In this document: one piece after another, positions 26,947 to 36,321 of the stretch
Layout: each line of letters begins with the position of its first letter
How positions within the stretch are numbered: the first letter of the stretch is position 1
Assembly: GCF_011516885.1 (NCBI RefSeq)
Contig: NZ_WOTD01000015.1
Span: 1 to 60,455, forward strand
Reading direction: 5' to 3'
DNA length: 60,455 nucleotides
DNA from: Acetobacter lambici
Lineage (GTDB): Bacteria; Pseudomonadota; Alphaproteobacteria; Acetobacterales; Acetobacteraceae
Made by a program: the position numbers and the translations under genes
Notes under the pieces: generated by a model
What the model saw: the letters and a program-made list of their open reading frames with translations, nothing else
Databases searched by the model: none
Told to the model about the DNA's origin: nothing

Positions 26947-29621
26947 TCCTGACCGACATCCAGATCGAAGCCGTGCGCCGCTTTGCCTCCCCCATTCGGG
27001 TCGAAGGGCTGGGGGCGGGGCTGAACGTTCTGGCTGCCCCGAACGAGGCGGGAAAATCCACAGTGCTCAAGGCCTTGCGGGCAGCCCTAACCCTCAAGCA
27101 TGGCTCCAAGGCCCAGCCGTTCAAGGACCTGCTGCCCTATGGGGGTGGCTCCCCCCATATTGGGGTGGCGTTTACGTGGAACGGTCAGTCCTGCTGGTTG
27201 GAAAAAAAGTTTGGCAACGGCAATCTGGCCCGGCTTGATCTGGGGGCCGAACGGTTTGACGGGGAGGAGGCGGAAGAACGCCTGCAAGCCCTGTTCGAGC
27301 TGGAAAAAATCAACAAATACGAAGCCGCAGGGCTTTGGAACGCCCTGTTGGTGGAGCAGGGCGAAAGCTTTGCCCAGCCCCCCCTGCAAGGGGCAGGGCG
27401 GGCAAGCCTTCAGGCCTGTCTGCAACAGAGCCTACAGGGGGTTACCGGCACGGCCGAGGCCAGCGCCATGCTGGCATTGGTGAGCAAACGGCTTGCCCAG
27501 TACCAGACCGCAACCGGCAAGGTCAGCCAGCGCATGCGGCAGGTGCAGGAGGCAAGCGAGCACGCCCATGCGCTGGTCGCCACACTTGTTGCCCGCCGGG
27601 AAGCACTGCATGAGGACATAAACGGGCTGGAGCAGACCCGCCGCATGCTGGCCGAGAGCGAAAACCCCGAACTGCGCAGGCAGGCGGAGGAAAAGCTTGT
27701 TGCCCTGCGCCACAAGCGCGATCTGCTGCTTGGACTGGCAGCGCAGGAGCAGGCTGCACAGGCACAGTTGAATGCAACCGAACAGAATTTGCAGCATTTT
27801 CAGGCCGAGCAGGAACGCCGTCAGACGCGCAGAGCCGACATTGCCCGGCTTGAGCAGGCACTGGCCGAAACCCGGCTTGGGCAGACCGAACTGGAACATC
27901 TGGCCCATGATGCGGACCAGAAGCTGGCTCAGGCGCAGGCTGGGTTGGGTGCGGCCTCAACCCGGCACCAGCAGGCCCGGGCCACTTTGTCCCGCGTGAG
28001 GCAAAGGGCCGCACAGGTGCATAACCAGCAGGCGCTGGCGCAGGAACGTACCGCTTTTGAGCGTGCCGACGCCGCATGCGCAAGGCTGGAAAAAGCACAG
28101 GCCACCCTGCGCGTTATGCCAGTGGATGCGGCTTTTATGCGGCGGCTGGCCAAAGCCGTGCAGGGGGTGCAGCAGGCTCAGGCCCGCATGCAGGCCCAGG
28201 CCACACGGTTTGTGGCCACCTTGCAAGCTGATGCAGCAGGCACCGTATGGCTGAACGGCCAGCCCTGCCCACTGACCCCCCAGTCCCTGACAGACGTGAG
28301 CGAACTTGTGGTGGATGGCGTGGGACGCTTTACCATAAGCCCCCCCACCCAGCAGAGCGAGGCTCTCCATACCGCCCTGGCAACCGCCCAGACAGCTTTG
28401 GATGACCTGCTGGGGGAGGTGGGGTGCCACAGTGCCGATCAGGCCGAAAGCCAGCATGAGGCCCGCAGGCAGGCCGAACGTGCGGTGGAACAGGCCAGTG
28501 CCGAGTGTATGGCCCTGCTCAATGTGCCACAGGCCAGCCACATAGGGAGTGCTCTGGACCAGCAACGCCAGAAGCTGAACGAGCGGGAAGCCCTTTTTGC
28601 CAAGGAGCAGGCGGCACAGGCGGACTTGCCCGTAGAGGATGCCGCACAACTGGATGAGGAACAGGCCAGCAGGCAGGAGCAGGATGCGCTTATGGCGGAG
28701 GAGGCCGCCCGCCAGCATGAGCGCGATGTACAGAGCCAGCATCGCGTGGCGCATACCCGGCTGGAGCAGGCTCTTGCCCAGACCGTGCAGCAGCAGCAGA
28801 CCCTGCAACGCGACCAGCGCGAACTGAGTGTGTGGGTTGAACGCGACCCAGATGCAGCCCTGCTGGCCCGTACCAGCCAGAGTGAGCAGGACCGGCGGCA
28901 CGCACAGGCCGAACTGGCCCGCATTGCCCAGATCCGCCAGCAGGAGGAACCTCTGGCTGTGGTGGAACAGGGCATTCTCCGCCGCGAGCAGGATATGGAG
29001 CGTGTGCGTGATCAGGTGACGCGCCTGTCCATGGATAAAATGGAGCGGGAAACACGTATCCGTCAGGCTGAAGGGGACGGGCTGGATGAACAACTGGCCA
29101 GTGCCGAGCGCCATGCCGAGCAGCTACAGGGGGAACTGGCTGCATGGGAGCGCGAGCGCGCAGCCCTTGCGCTGCTGGAAAGCACACTGCTCAAAGCGGA
29201 AACCACACAGACCGAGCGCTATCTGGCCCCGTTGGTGCAGGCCATGCAGCCTGCTTTTTCGGCCCTGTTCCGTGGGGTGACACTGGAAGTGGATACACAG
29301 TTTGCCCTGACCGGCCTGACCCGCCAGCGCGCGGAGGACATTAAAGACCTGTCCGATGGAACAAGGGAGCAGATTGCCGTGCTGGTCCGGCTGGGGTTTG
29401 CCGAACTGCTGCACAAACGGGGTGCCCCAGCCATTCTGGTGCTGGATGATGCGCTGAGTTTTTCGGACTCGCAGCGGCTGGAGACCCTGTTTGATGTGCT
29501 GTCCGATGCCGCAACACGGTTGCAGATCATACTGCTGACCTGCCACGCGGAGCAGTTTACCCCCTTGCGGGGGAATATGCTGAGCCTGCGCCCGATGGAG
29601 CGGTTTGAGGTTCCCCGTTAA
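26943..29621 (+). CDS. YhaN-like AAA/SMC-type ATPase
   Basis: An 892-residue Rad50/SbcC-type ATPase. Walker A APNEAGKSTVL lies at about residue 32-42. A long coiled-coil-rich middle (about 180-720, strongly Gln/Glu/Ala/Arg rich) follows, then a signature-like LSDGTREQIAVLVRLGFAELL near 805-825 and Walker B AILVLDDALSFSD near 832-844. It should form a two-subunit nuclease complex with the preceding phosphoesterase. The middle has no obvious CxxC zinc hook, in line with the YhaN subgroup. The stop codon abuts the stop of the convergent OprB gene with no spacer. Confidence 0.85.
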   Translation: MILTDIQIEAVRRFASPIRVEGLGAGLNVLAAPNEAGKSTVLKALRAALTLKHGSKAQPFKDLLPYGGGSPHIGVAFTWNGQSCWLEKKFGNGNLARLDLGAERFDGEEAEERLQALFELEKINKYEAAGLWNALLVEQGESFAQPPLQGAGRASLQACLQQSLQGVTGTAEASAMLALVSKRLAQYQTATGKVSQRMRQVQEASEHAHALVATLVARREALHEDINGLEQTRRMLAESENPELRRQAEEKLVALRHKRDLLLGLAAQEQAAQAQLNATEQNLQHFQAEQERRQTRRADIARLEQALAETRLGQTELEHLAHDADQKLAQAQAGLGAASTRHQQARATLSRVRQRAAQVHNQQALAQERTAFERADAACARLEKAQATLRVMPVDAAFMRRLAKAVQGVQQAQARMQAQATRFVATLQADAAGTVWLNGQPCPLTPQSLTDVSELVVDGVGRFTISPPTQQSEALHTALATAQTALDDLLGEVGCHSADQAESQHEARRQAERAVEQASAECMALLNVPQASHIGSALDQQRQKLNEREALFAKEQAAQADLPVEDAAQLDEEQASRQEQDALMAEEAARQHERDVQSQHRVAHTRLEQALAQTVQQQQTLQRDQRELSVWVERDPDAALLARTSQSEQDRRHAQAELARIAQIRQQEEPLAVVEQGILRREQDMERVRDQVTRLSMDKMERETRIRQAEGDGLDEQLASAERHAEQLQGELAAWERERAALALLESTLLKAETTQTERYLAPLVQAMQPAFSALFRGVTLEVDTQFALTGLTRQRAEDIKDLSDGTREQIAVLVRLGFAELLHKRGAPAILVLDDALSFSDSQRLETLFDVLSDAATRLQIILLTCHAEQFTPLRGNMLSLRPMERFEVPR

Positions 29622-31081
29622 TTACAGAACCGCGTTGAACTGAAGCCCCATGACCGCCGCATCGTGGAAGACGGTGCTGCCACCGGGGCGGTTGATGTAC
29701 TGAAAGTCCGGCTGCAGGGAAATGCCGGGGGCTACGTGGGCGTTGTAGAACACTTCGTAAATGTTCTCATGCGACTGAACGCCCCAGACCGGCCCCCACT
29801 GGTTGGAGGGGAAGGCCACACCGGCATTGACCGCGGCTTCCTGCTGCAAGGTGGAGGCGCGGCTCATGAGTTCCCACTGGTACATGGCACCAACACTATC
29901 CATCGGGCGGCCCCATTTGGCGCCGGTTTCCACCATGCCCGCCCAGATATGGTGGGACATGGCGGTGGTGTGCCCGTCCGCCCACATCCAGCCTGCAAGG
30001 GCGATCAGGCCATTGGTCGGGCCATCACCATTGCGGATCAGCATCTGGTCGGCCATGACCCATGCGCTGGCCCGGCCCGCGCGGTAGCGTTTGGGCATGC
30101 CGGTCTCAATCCACGGGTTGCCGTGTATGTCTTCCAAAAGGTCGGGGTAACTGGAGTTATCGTACCCAAAACCGGCCTTGTAGTGTCCGTTCAGGTGGTC
30201 TTTGCCAAATTTGGGTAGCCAGCCCACTTCCACGGGGGAGGAGAACTTGCCCAGACCATCCTGTGCCCATGCCCAGCCGGAAATGCCGCCGTTGAATGCG
30301 TGGGGAGAAACCGCAAACAGCGCACCCATGATATAGGTCTCGCTCGTGGGCATGACACGGGCGACAAACCCGAGGTTGCCTGATGGCCAGTCACGCGCGC
30401 CCTCGGTATATTTGGTGGGGGCGGGGTTACCGCACATGGCCACGTTCATGTACATACAAAACAGCGGGGAGGCGGCAAAAAAGCTGCCCGGCGGGATCCA
30501 GCCCGCACTGACGTCCAGATGATTATGGAAGAACGAATGTTCGGCATACAGGTAAACAAGGTGGGCCACCACGTTGCCTCGGCCACCATAAATCTGCTGC
30601 ACGCCGCCTATGGAATCCCCAATATAATCCGTGCTCAGGTTCCGCCCGTGGCCGTTCACGACCATCATATGGGTCCAGAAGTTCTTGAACAGGTCCGTAT
30701 TGGTCAGCTTGCCCCAGTCCACGTCCAGTTCCACACCAGCCTGACCGGCATCGGTCTCACCCTTCCTGCGGCCCCCGCGGAAGTTGCCTGCCAGTTCCTC
30801 ATGCACGTCGGCCAGAATATGGATGCCGTGGTTGATCAGCCACGGCTGCGCACCACCCCAGTTGCCAAAAAATGGTCCTTGCCATAGGGGGCGGAAAACA
30901 GGGGGCCGGGGTCTTCGACCAGATTGGCCTCGTTATCAACTTCCAGACTGGGTAAAAGACCAATAGAACTGTTGCCACCGGGCAGGATCTGCGCCCGTGC
31001 GGGAAGGGCCGCAGCCATGAGGGGGAGAAGGAAGGCAAAAAGCCAGAACGTGCGAAAAGGAAAGAAAATACGTTTGGTCAT
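29622..31081 (-). pseudogene. oprB: OprB-family carbohydrate porin, broken by a one-base frameshift
   Basis: A start at 31081 (MTKRIFF) gives a signal peptide ending ARA-Q, then about 58 residues of mature porin up to GKDHF, after which the frame runs into a stop. The expected continuation FGNWGGAQPWLINHGIHILADVHEEL is present in another frame and runs to 29622 with typical OprB content (GWIPPGSFFA, WPSGNLGFVARV, final VLQFNAVL-like tail). Adding one A to the six-A run at 30867-30872 gives an unbroken 486-residue porin. OprB channels let sugars and polyols cross the outer membrane. If the deletion is real, the product is truncated after about 70 residues; if it is an assembly error, the gene is intact. 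Confidence 0.85.
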
Positions 31082-31295
31082 GATCCCAATTATGTTGTCT
31101 TTGGATTGGTCTTGTGCGTGAGCCATAAGATCAATCATGGTTTATCGGGGTGTAACAACCCCAATCCCTAAATGTTTTTTAGGGCCGGTGCAGGCAAAAG
31201 GTTGCCCTTATGTGGTTATTTTCTGCTTCAGACGGCTATTATTCATTTCTCTGATGCGTTTTTGCATCATACTTGCGGAGATATAACAGTCAGCC

Positions 31296-31850
31296 ATGTC
31301 CAAGATAGATATGAACCGCCCGTTTTTGCCTGTGCGTATTGCTGTTATGACTGTTTCGGATTCGCGCACGCTGGAGACGGACACCTCCGGGGCAGCCCTT
31401 GTGGCCCGGGTCGAGGCCGCAGGGCACACCATTGCCGCGCGCACCATTGTTTCGGATGATACGGACCTGATCGTAGCGCAGTTGAGCGCATGGATCGCGG
31501 ACCCGCTGGTGGATGTGGTCATTACCAATGGCGGCACCGGAGTAACCGGGCGGGACGTGACACCAGAGGCGTTCGAGCGCGTTATGGAAAAACGGATCGA
31601 AGGGTTTGGCGAGCTTTTTCGCATGCTGTCCTATCAGAAAATTGGCACATCCACCATTCAGTCCCGTGCTGTGGCCGGTGTTGCGGGGGGGACATACCTG
31701 TTTGCGCTCCCCGGTTCGACCGGGGCAGTCAAGGATGGATGGGACGATATTCTGGTGTTCCAGCTCGATAGCCGCCACCGTCCCTGCAACTTTGTGGAAC
31801 TGATGCCCCGCCTGCGCGAAGGGCTGAAGGAGAGCTCTCACCATGACTGA
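31296..31850 (+). CDS. moaB: Molybdenum cofactor biosynthesis protein MoaB
   Basis: A 184-residue MogA/MoaB-fold protein for molybdopterin adenylylation. Motifs: [20 protein letters not shown] (10-29), [18 protein letters not shown] (about 72-89) and [13 protein letters not shown] (about 135-147). The TNGGTG loop binds the molybdopterin. It overlaps the next gene by eight bases. Molybdopterin enzymes such as aldehyde dehydrogenases are common in acetic acid bacteria, though none is encoded here. Confidence 0.93.
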   Translation: MSKIDMNRPFLPVRIAVMTVSDSRTLETDTSGAALVARVEAAGHTIAARTIVSDDTDLIVAQLSAWIADPLVDVVITNGGTGVTGRDVTPEAFERVMEKRIEGFGELFRMLSYQKIGTSTIQSRAVAGVAGGTYLFALPGSTGAVKDGWDDILVFQLDSRHRPCNFVELMPRLREGLKESSHHD

Positions 31851-32421
31851 TGACGTAAAGCTGCTGATGCTGGCGGGTGACTACGTGGAGGACTACGAGA
31901 TTATGGTCCCCTATCAGGCACTCACCATGCTGGGCTACAAAGTGGATGTGGTCTGCCCCGACAAAAAGGCAGGGGATAAGGTCCTGACCGCCATCCATGA
32001 TTTTGAAGGTGCGCAGACCTACAGCGAAAAACCCGGCCATGCCTTTACGCTGACCGCGGATTTTGAGGCGATTGATACGGACGACTATCTGGGGCTAATT
32101 GTGCCCGGTGGCCGTGCTCCTGAATATTTGCGGCTTAACGCACGGGTGCTCGATATTGTGCGTGCCTTTGCAGACCGGCCATTGGCTGCCATCTGCCACG
32201 GTGCGCAACTGCTGGCGGCCGCAGGGGTTATCAAGGGGCGCACGGTATCGGCCTATCCGGCATGCAGGCCGGAAGTGGAACTGGCTGGCGGCATTTATGC
32301 CGATATAGCAGTCACGGACGCCGTAACGGATGGTGAACTGGTGAGTGCCCCGGCATGGCCTGCCCACCCGGCATGGCTTGCGCAGTTTTTAAAGGTGCTT
32401 GGCGCTAACGTCAGCATTTGA
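31843..32421 (+). CDS. DJ-1/PfpI family protein
   Basis: A 192-residue type 1 glutamine amidotransferase-like protein with the DJ-1/PfpI nucleophile elbow [25 protein letters not shown] around 111-135, and the upstream acidic residue in [15 protein letters not shown] near 10-24. Members act as chaperones, deglycases or amidotransferase-like enzymes; the precise activity cannot be read from sequence. It is translationally coupled to moaB (8-base overlap). A stable hairpin at 32428-32462 follows its stop. Confidence 0.85.
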   Translation: MTDDVKLLMLAGDYVEDYEIMVPYQALTMLGYKVDVVCPDKKAGDKVLTAIHDFEGAQTYSEKPGHAFTLTADFEAIDTDDYLGLIVPGGRAPEYLRLNARVLDIVRAFADRPLAAICHGAQLLAAAGVIKGRTVSAYPACRPEVELAGGIYADIAVTDAVTDGELVSAPAWPAHPAWLAQFLKVLGANVSI

Positions 32422-32427
32422 GCGCGT

Positions 32428-32462
32428 CCTCCGCGCACCCCATGTTGGTGGGGGCGCGGAGG
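32428..32462. terminator. Stem-loop between the convergent PfpI and folE genes
   Basis: CCTCCGCGC pairs with GCGCGGAGG, extended by CCCC/GGGG with one bulged base. It lies between two convergent genes and has no T-run on either side, so intrinsic termination is inferred from position and stability only. Confidence 0.45.
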
Positions 32463-32507
32463 CAAATACCCGGCGGCAGCAGAGAATACGCCGGGTGTGC
32501 CGCCTGC

Positions 32508-33116
32508 TCAGTAATCGCTTACGGCAGGGCGGTTGAGCATGGCCATAAGTTCGCGCCGCGTATCGGAATTATTGCGGAACACGCCCAGCATGGTGCTGGT
32601 GACCATGGACACGCCGGGTTTATGTACGCCGCGTGTGGTCATGCATTCGTGCGCAGATTCAATAATAACGGCCACACCGTGGGGTTCCAGCTCGTCATTA
32701 ATGGTGTTGGCGATCTGGGCCGTCATGCGTTCCTGAATCTGGAGGCGGCGGGCATAGGCGTCCACCACACGGGCCAGTTTGGAAATACCCACAACCCGCT
32801 GGCGCGGCAGGTAGGCCACATGCGCACGGCCAATAATGGGGGCCAGATGGTGCTCGCAGTGGCTTTCAAAACGGATGTCACGCAGCAGGACAATCTCGTC
32901 ATACCCATCCACTTCGGAAAAAGTCCGGCGGAGCAGGTTGGCCGGGTCAATCTCATAGCCCGAAAAAAAATCGGTATAGGCGCGGGCAACACGGGCGGGT
33001 GTGTCCAGCAGACCTTCACGCGTTGGGTCATCTCCCGCCCAGCGCAGCAGGGTGCGTACGGCCTGTTCGGCCTCTTTTTGGGTGGGGCGGTCGGTGTGGT
33101 GCTCAGGCACGCTCAT
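32508..33116 (-). CDS. folE: GTP cyclohydrolase I FolE
   Basis: FolE, 202 residues, converts GTP to dihydroneopterin triphosphate, the first step of folate synthesis. The core contains [40 protein letters not shown], with catalytic and zinc residues (Cys and His of CEHH), and HECMTTRG with the second zinc cysteine. It begins 17 bases after apaG, which may form a two-gene unit with it. Note that two separate GTP cyclohydrolases, this one and RibBA, are encoded in the window. Confidence 0.95.
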   Translation of the reverse strand: MSVPEHHTDRPTQKEAEQAVRTLLRWAGDDPTREGLLDTPARVARAYTDFFSGYEIDPANLLRRTFSEVDGYDEIVLLRDIRFESHCEHHLAPIIGRAHVAYLPRQRVVGISKLARVVDAYARRLQIQERMTAQIANTINDELEPHGVAVIIESAHECMTTRGVHKPGVSMVTSTMLGVFRNNSDTRRELMAMLNRPAVSDY

Positions 33117-33133
33117 GCCGGTCTCCTGCTTTA

Positions 33134-33604
33134 TTATTGGAGCTGGTGGTTCTGGAAAGGGCTGTCCAGACTGAAGGCGGGAATGGCGACGTCAAACCGG
33201 GTTCGGTCCGTGGTGGCTTGCAGCAGGTAGGACCCGCGCATGAACCCACCGGGCGTGGAAAGGGACGCCCCAGACGTATATTCATAAAGAGTGCCGGGCT
33301 GGATAATGGGCTGTTCCCCCACAACGCCTTCGCCATGCACATGTTCGGTGCGGCCGGTCGTGTCGGTAATATGCCATGTCCGCTCAAGCAGTTGCACCGG
33401 CCTGTTGCTGTCGTTGCCAATGCGGATGCGGTAGACCCAGCAGTAGCTGTGCTCATCCGGCTCAGACTGGTCAGGGAGCCAGAAGACCTGCACAAGCACG
33501 CGAATACCCTCGGTAACGGCTTCGTACACGGGGAGAGGCGAAAACAGTTCGTTCAGAGCATCTTCCGGGGATTGTGGAAGGGGGGCAACGGCCCAGTCGG
33601 CCAT
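33134..33604 (-). CDS. apaG: ApaG domain protein
   Basis: A 156-residue ApaG-domain protein with the fibronectin-like pattern [73 protein letters not shown]. ApaG is described as associated with cobalt/magnesium efflux and resembles the F-box ApaG domain, but its mechanism is unclear. An N-terminal extension of about 35 residues precedes the domain. It lies between metZ and folE on the minus strand. Confidence 0.88.
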   Translation of the reverse strand: MADWAVAPLPQSPEDALNELFSPLPVYEAVTEGIRVLVQVFWLPDQSEPDEHSYCWVYRIRIGNDSNRPVQLLERTWHITDTTGRTEHVHGEGVVGEQPIIQPGTLYEYTSGASLSTPGGFMRGSYLLQATTDRTRFDVAIPAFSLDSPFQNHQLQ

Positions 33605-33821
33605 GGGTCTCCAGCTCCTGCAAAATGGAAAAAGGTTCGGCCCTCACCAGCCGTCCGTGCGCTCGGTCCGCATCTGCTGCGAAGAGCGTGGCAGTATCAT
33701 GAACATGGGGGTTGTGCAAAGCGGCATCAGGCCCGCCATGTGCGCCAGCGGACCTTGGTAGCGGGCTGAGCCCCGTGTTGCCGGGGCATCAGACCGCTAC
33801 CTGCGCAGGGATGCTGTTTTT

Positions 33822-35030
33822 TTACAGCGCCTTGAGTGCGGCTACGCCGCGCGCCAGATCGTCAATCAGGTCCGCACTGTCTTCCAGCCCGACGGAAAAG
33901 CGGATTGCGCCATCCGTAATGCCAAGTGCTGCCCGTTCCTCGGGGCTGATCTTGGAGTGGGTGGTGGTGGCCGGGTGGGTCACCAGCGAGCGGGAGTCGC
34001 CCAGATTGTTGGAAATGGCGATCAGTTCGAGGGCGTCCATAAAGGCAAAGGCCTCTTTTTGCCCGCCTTCAACCGCAAACGCGACCAGCGTGCCATGCCC
34101 GCTCATCTGGCGCTGGGCCAGTTCGTATTGCGGGTGGTCCTTGCGGCCGGGGTAGCGCACCAGTTTGATCCCCGGAGCCGAGGCCAGATAATCCGCTACA
34201 GCCGCTGCATTGCGGGCCATGGCTTCCACACGCAGGGAGAGCGTTTCCAGCCCCTTGAGCATGACCCATGCGTTAAAGGGCGAGAGCGCGTTGCCGGTGT
34301 TGCGGGTATAGGGCTGGAGGGTCTCGGTTATCCAGTCCTTGCGGCCCAGCACAGCACCACCCAGCACCCGGCCCTGACCATCAATGTGTTTGGTACACGA
34401 ATACACCACCACATCCGCCCCAAGCTCCAGCGGTTTTTGGAAGATGGGGGAGGCAAACACGTTGTCCACAATCACAATCGCACCCGCCTTGTGGGCGCGC
34501 TCGGAAATGGCTGCAATGTCTAGAATGTCCAGCATGGGGTTGGACGGGCTTTCCAGCAGCACCGCATCTGTGGGGACAGACAGCGCCTCGTCCCACTCCG
34601 CCAGATTTTCGCCATCTACAAACACGGTTTCCACGCCGTAGCGGGGCAGCAGGTGGTTGACAATCCAGTGGCACGAGCCAAACAGCGCGCGTGAGGCCAC
34701 AACACGCCCACCAGCCGTTACGTGGGAGAGCAGGGCGGAGGAGACCGCCCCCATGCCTGTTGCGGTGGTTACGCAGGCTTCGGCCCCTTCCAGATCAGCC
34801 AGACGGCGCTCAAGGGCTGCGGTGGTGGGGTTGCCAAAGCGGCTGTACTGGTAATGCGTGACCTCGCCCGTAAAGGTTTTGGCGGCCTGTTCGGCATTGT
34901 CGTACACAAAACCGGAGGTCAGGAAGAGTGCTTCGCTGGTCTCACCATATTCGGTGCGCTCCAGACCGGCATGGAGCTGACGAGTGGCAGGGCGCCACGC
35001 CTTGGAATTGGATGTCTGGTTATCACTCAT
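33822..35030 (-). CDS. metZ: O-succinylhomoserine sulfhydrylase MetZ
   Basis: A 402-residue PLP enzyme of the Cys/Met-metabolism family. Motifs: YSRFGNPTTAALERRLADLEG (near 63-83), LESPSNPMLDILDI, VVDNVFASPIF and the PLP lysine in VVYSCTKHIDGQGRVLGG. The ATRQLHAGLERTEYGETSEALFLTSGFVYDNAEQA start fits MetZ, which makes homocysteine from O-succinylhomoserine and sulfide, better than cystathionine gamma-lyase. It is preceded by a SAM-II riboswitch (35169-35224), so methionine/SAM status should control it. Confidence 0.92.
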   Translation of the reverse strand: MSDNQTSNSKAWRPATRQLHAGLERTEYGETSEALFLTSGFVYDNAEQAAKTFTGEVTHYQYSRFGNPTTAALERRLADLEGAEACVTTATGMGAVSSALLSHVTAGGRVVASRALFGSCHWIVNHLLPRYGVETVFVDGENLAEWDEALSVPTDAVLLESPSNPMLDILDIAAISERAHKAGAIVIVDNVFASPIFQKPLELGADVVVYSCTKHIDGQGRVLGGAVLGRKDWITETLQPYTRNTGNALSPFNAWVMLKGLETLSLRVEAMARNAAAVADYLASAPGIKLVRYPGRKDHPQYELAQRQMSGHGTLVAFAVEGGQKEAFAFMDALELIAISNNLGDSRSLVTHPATTTHSKISPEERAALGITDGAIRFSVGLEDSADLIDDLARGVAALKAL

Positions 35031-35168
35031 GAGATTCGTATCCGGTTCTTTCGTGTCTGATCCAAACCATGGGGGCAGGTGCCGGGCCTTGCGTCCATCC
35101 GCACGGTTTTATCTCTCAAATTGACCGTGGAAACCATGACGTCGGGTTATGCGCGCCGTCGTCAAAGC

Positions 35169-35224
35169 CTCTTTAGCGCGTTTCTTTTACCTCGCCGCAA
35201 GCCGGCCTAACAAATCACGAGGGA
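35169..35224 (-). promoter_or_regulatory. SAM-II riboswitch upstream of metZ
   Basis: Read on the minus strand, the block CGTGATTTG, then CCGGCTTGCGGC, then AGGTAAA, then CGCTAAAG follows the order and sequence of the SAM-II (metA-type) pseudoknot. The GTGATTTG is at 35211-35218 and the GCTAAAG at 35171-35177. It lies roughly 140 bases before the metZ start. SAM binding is expected to reduce metZ expression. SAM-II is a hallmark of alphaproteobacterial methionine genes. Confidence 0.88.
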
Positions 35225-35299
35225 AGGTCTCCGGTGGAAACATTCTGTTTTCTGGTTAGTCCCGCTCCTTATCATTCGTCAAGAATGTATTTTAGCGCA

Positions 35300-35343
35300 C
35301 TCTAGGCATATTCCACAAATATGATCTGTGGTTTTGCCTAGAG
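35300..35343 (-). terminator. Hairpin spanning the stop of the GNAT-NUDIX gene
   Basis: CTCTAGGCA (35300-35308) pairs with TGCCTAGAG (35335-35343), with an inner CCACA/TGTGG stem. The right arm includes the stop codon at 35338-35340 of the minus-strand gene. No clear T-run follows, so it may be a terminator or a 3' end stabiliser. Confidence 0.5.
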
Positions 35344-36321
35344 CAGGGCTTGCAGCAGGGGGATAAATGGCAGGTCGGCCTCTGGCATGGCGTAGGTGCG
35401 CAGGTCCGCTGGCGCGACCCACGCCAGTTTCTGCCCTTCACGCGGGGTGGGGGTGCCCTGCCAGCGGCGGCAGATGTACAGGGGCATCAGCAGGTCAAAA
35501 CCCGCATAGGCGTGCGAGGCAAACGTAAAGGGGGCAAGGCATGCGCGCGACATATCCAGCCCCAGTTCCTCGTTGAGTTCGCGCACAAGGGCTGCCTCTG
35601 GTGTTTCGCCCGCTTCCACCTTGCCGCCGGGGAACTCCCACAGCCCGGCCATGCTTTTACCCTCTGGCCTGCGTGCGAGCAGAATATGGCCGCGTGCGTC
35701 TATCAGGGCGGCGGCGGACACCAGCACCAGCTTGCGCTGTGTGTGCGAGGGAGCAGGGGCGATACTCATGTCCAGATCACTCCGGTTGGCTTCCATCATG
35801 GCCACGGGTAGCTCTGTTCCGCGTGCGGTAAACATCTGCCGGTCGGTGCCGCAATGGCGGAAGCCCGCACGCTCCAGAACACGGATGGAGGCAGGGTTGT
35901 CCTGTGCCGCCGTTGCGCGCAGGGCGGTAATGTCCAGATGGGCAAGCGCCCAGCGCGTCATGCGGGTGGCGGCGTGGGTGGCAATGCCCTGCCCCCAGTA
36001 GGGGCGGCCAACCCAGTAGCCCAGTATGCCCACACGCCCCACCTGCGGCAGGGTCTGAATCCGCACTCCGATACAGCCGAGAAAAGCCCCATCGGGCGCG
36101 ATTATGGCAAAGTGGTAGCCCTCCCCACCCGCCTGCATCTGGCAGGTGGAGGCAATCCAGCTATCCGCCAGATCCCGTGGGTAGGGGAAGGGCAGGCGGC
36201 TGAGCATGCGCACCACCTCCCAGTCATTGACCAGGTGGTGCAGGGTTGTTGCGTCATCAGGGTGGAGCGGGCGCAAACGGCATGGACCCGCATCCAGTAA
36301 CAGAGGTCCGGTATCAGGCAT
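35338..36321 (-). CDS. Fused GNAT acetyltransferase and NUDIX (MutT-like) protein
   Basis: A two-domain protein of 327 residues from the start at 36321. Residues about 10-180 are a RimJ/RimL-like GNAT acetyltransferase (GYWVGRPYWGQGIATHAATRMTRWA is the acetyl-CoA loop). Residues about 195-325 form a MutT-type NUDIX hydrolase with the exact Nudix box GGKVEAGETPEAALVRELNEELGL. MutT sanitises 8-oxo-dGTP; the GNAT partner probably acetylates a protein or small molecule. The start is set at 36321 because it overlaps the Rieske gene stop by eight bases; an in-frame start at 36354 would add 11 residues. No frame break separates the two domains. Confidence 0.88.
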   Translation of the reverse strand: MPDTGPLLLDAGPCRLRPLHPDDATTLHHLVNDWEVVRMLSRLPFPYPRDLADSWIASTCQMQAGGEGYHFAIIAPDGAFLGCIGVRIQTLPQVGRVGILGYWVGRPYWGQGIATHAATRMTRWALAHLDITALRATAAQDNPASIRVLERAGFRHCGTDRQMFTARGTELPVAMMEANRSDLDMSIAPAPSHTQRKLVLVSAAALIDARGHILLARRPEGKSMAGLWEFPGGKVEAGETPEAALVRELNEELGLDMSRACLAPFTFASHAYAGFDLLMPLYICRRWQGTPTPREGQKLAWVAPADLRTYAMPEADLPFIPLLQALL

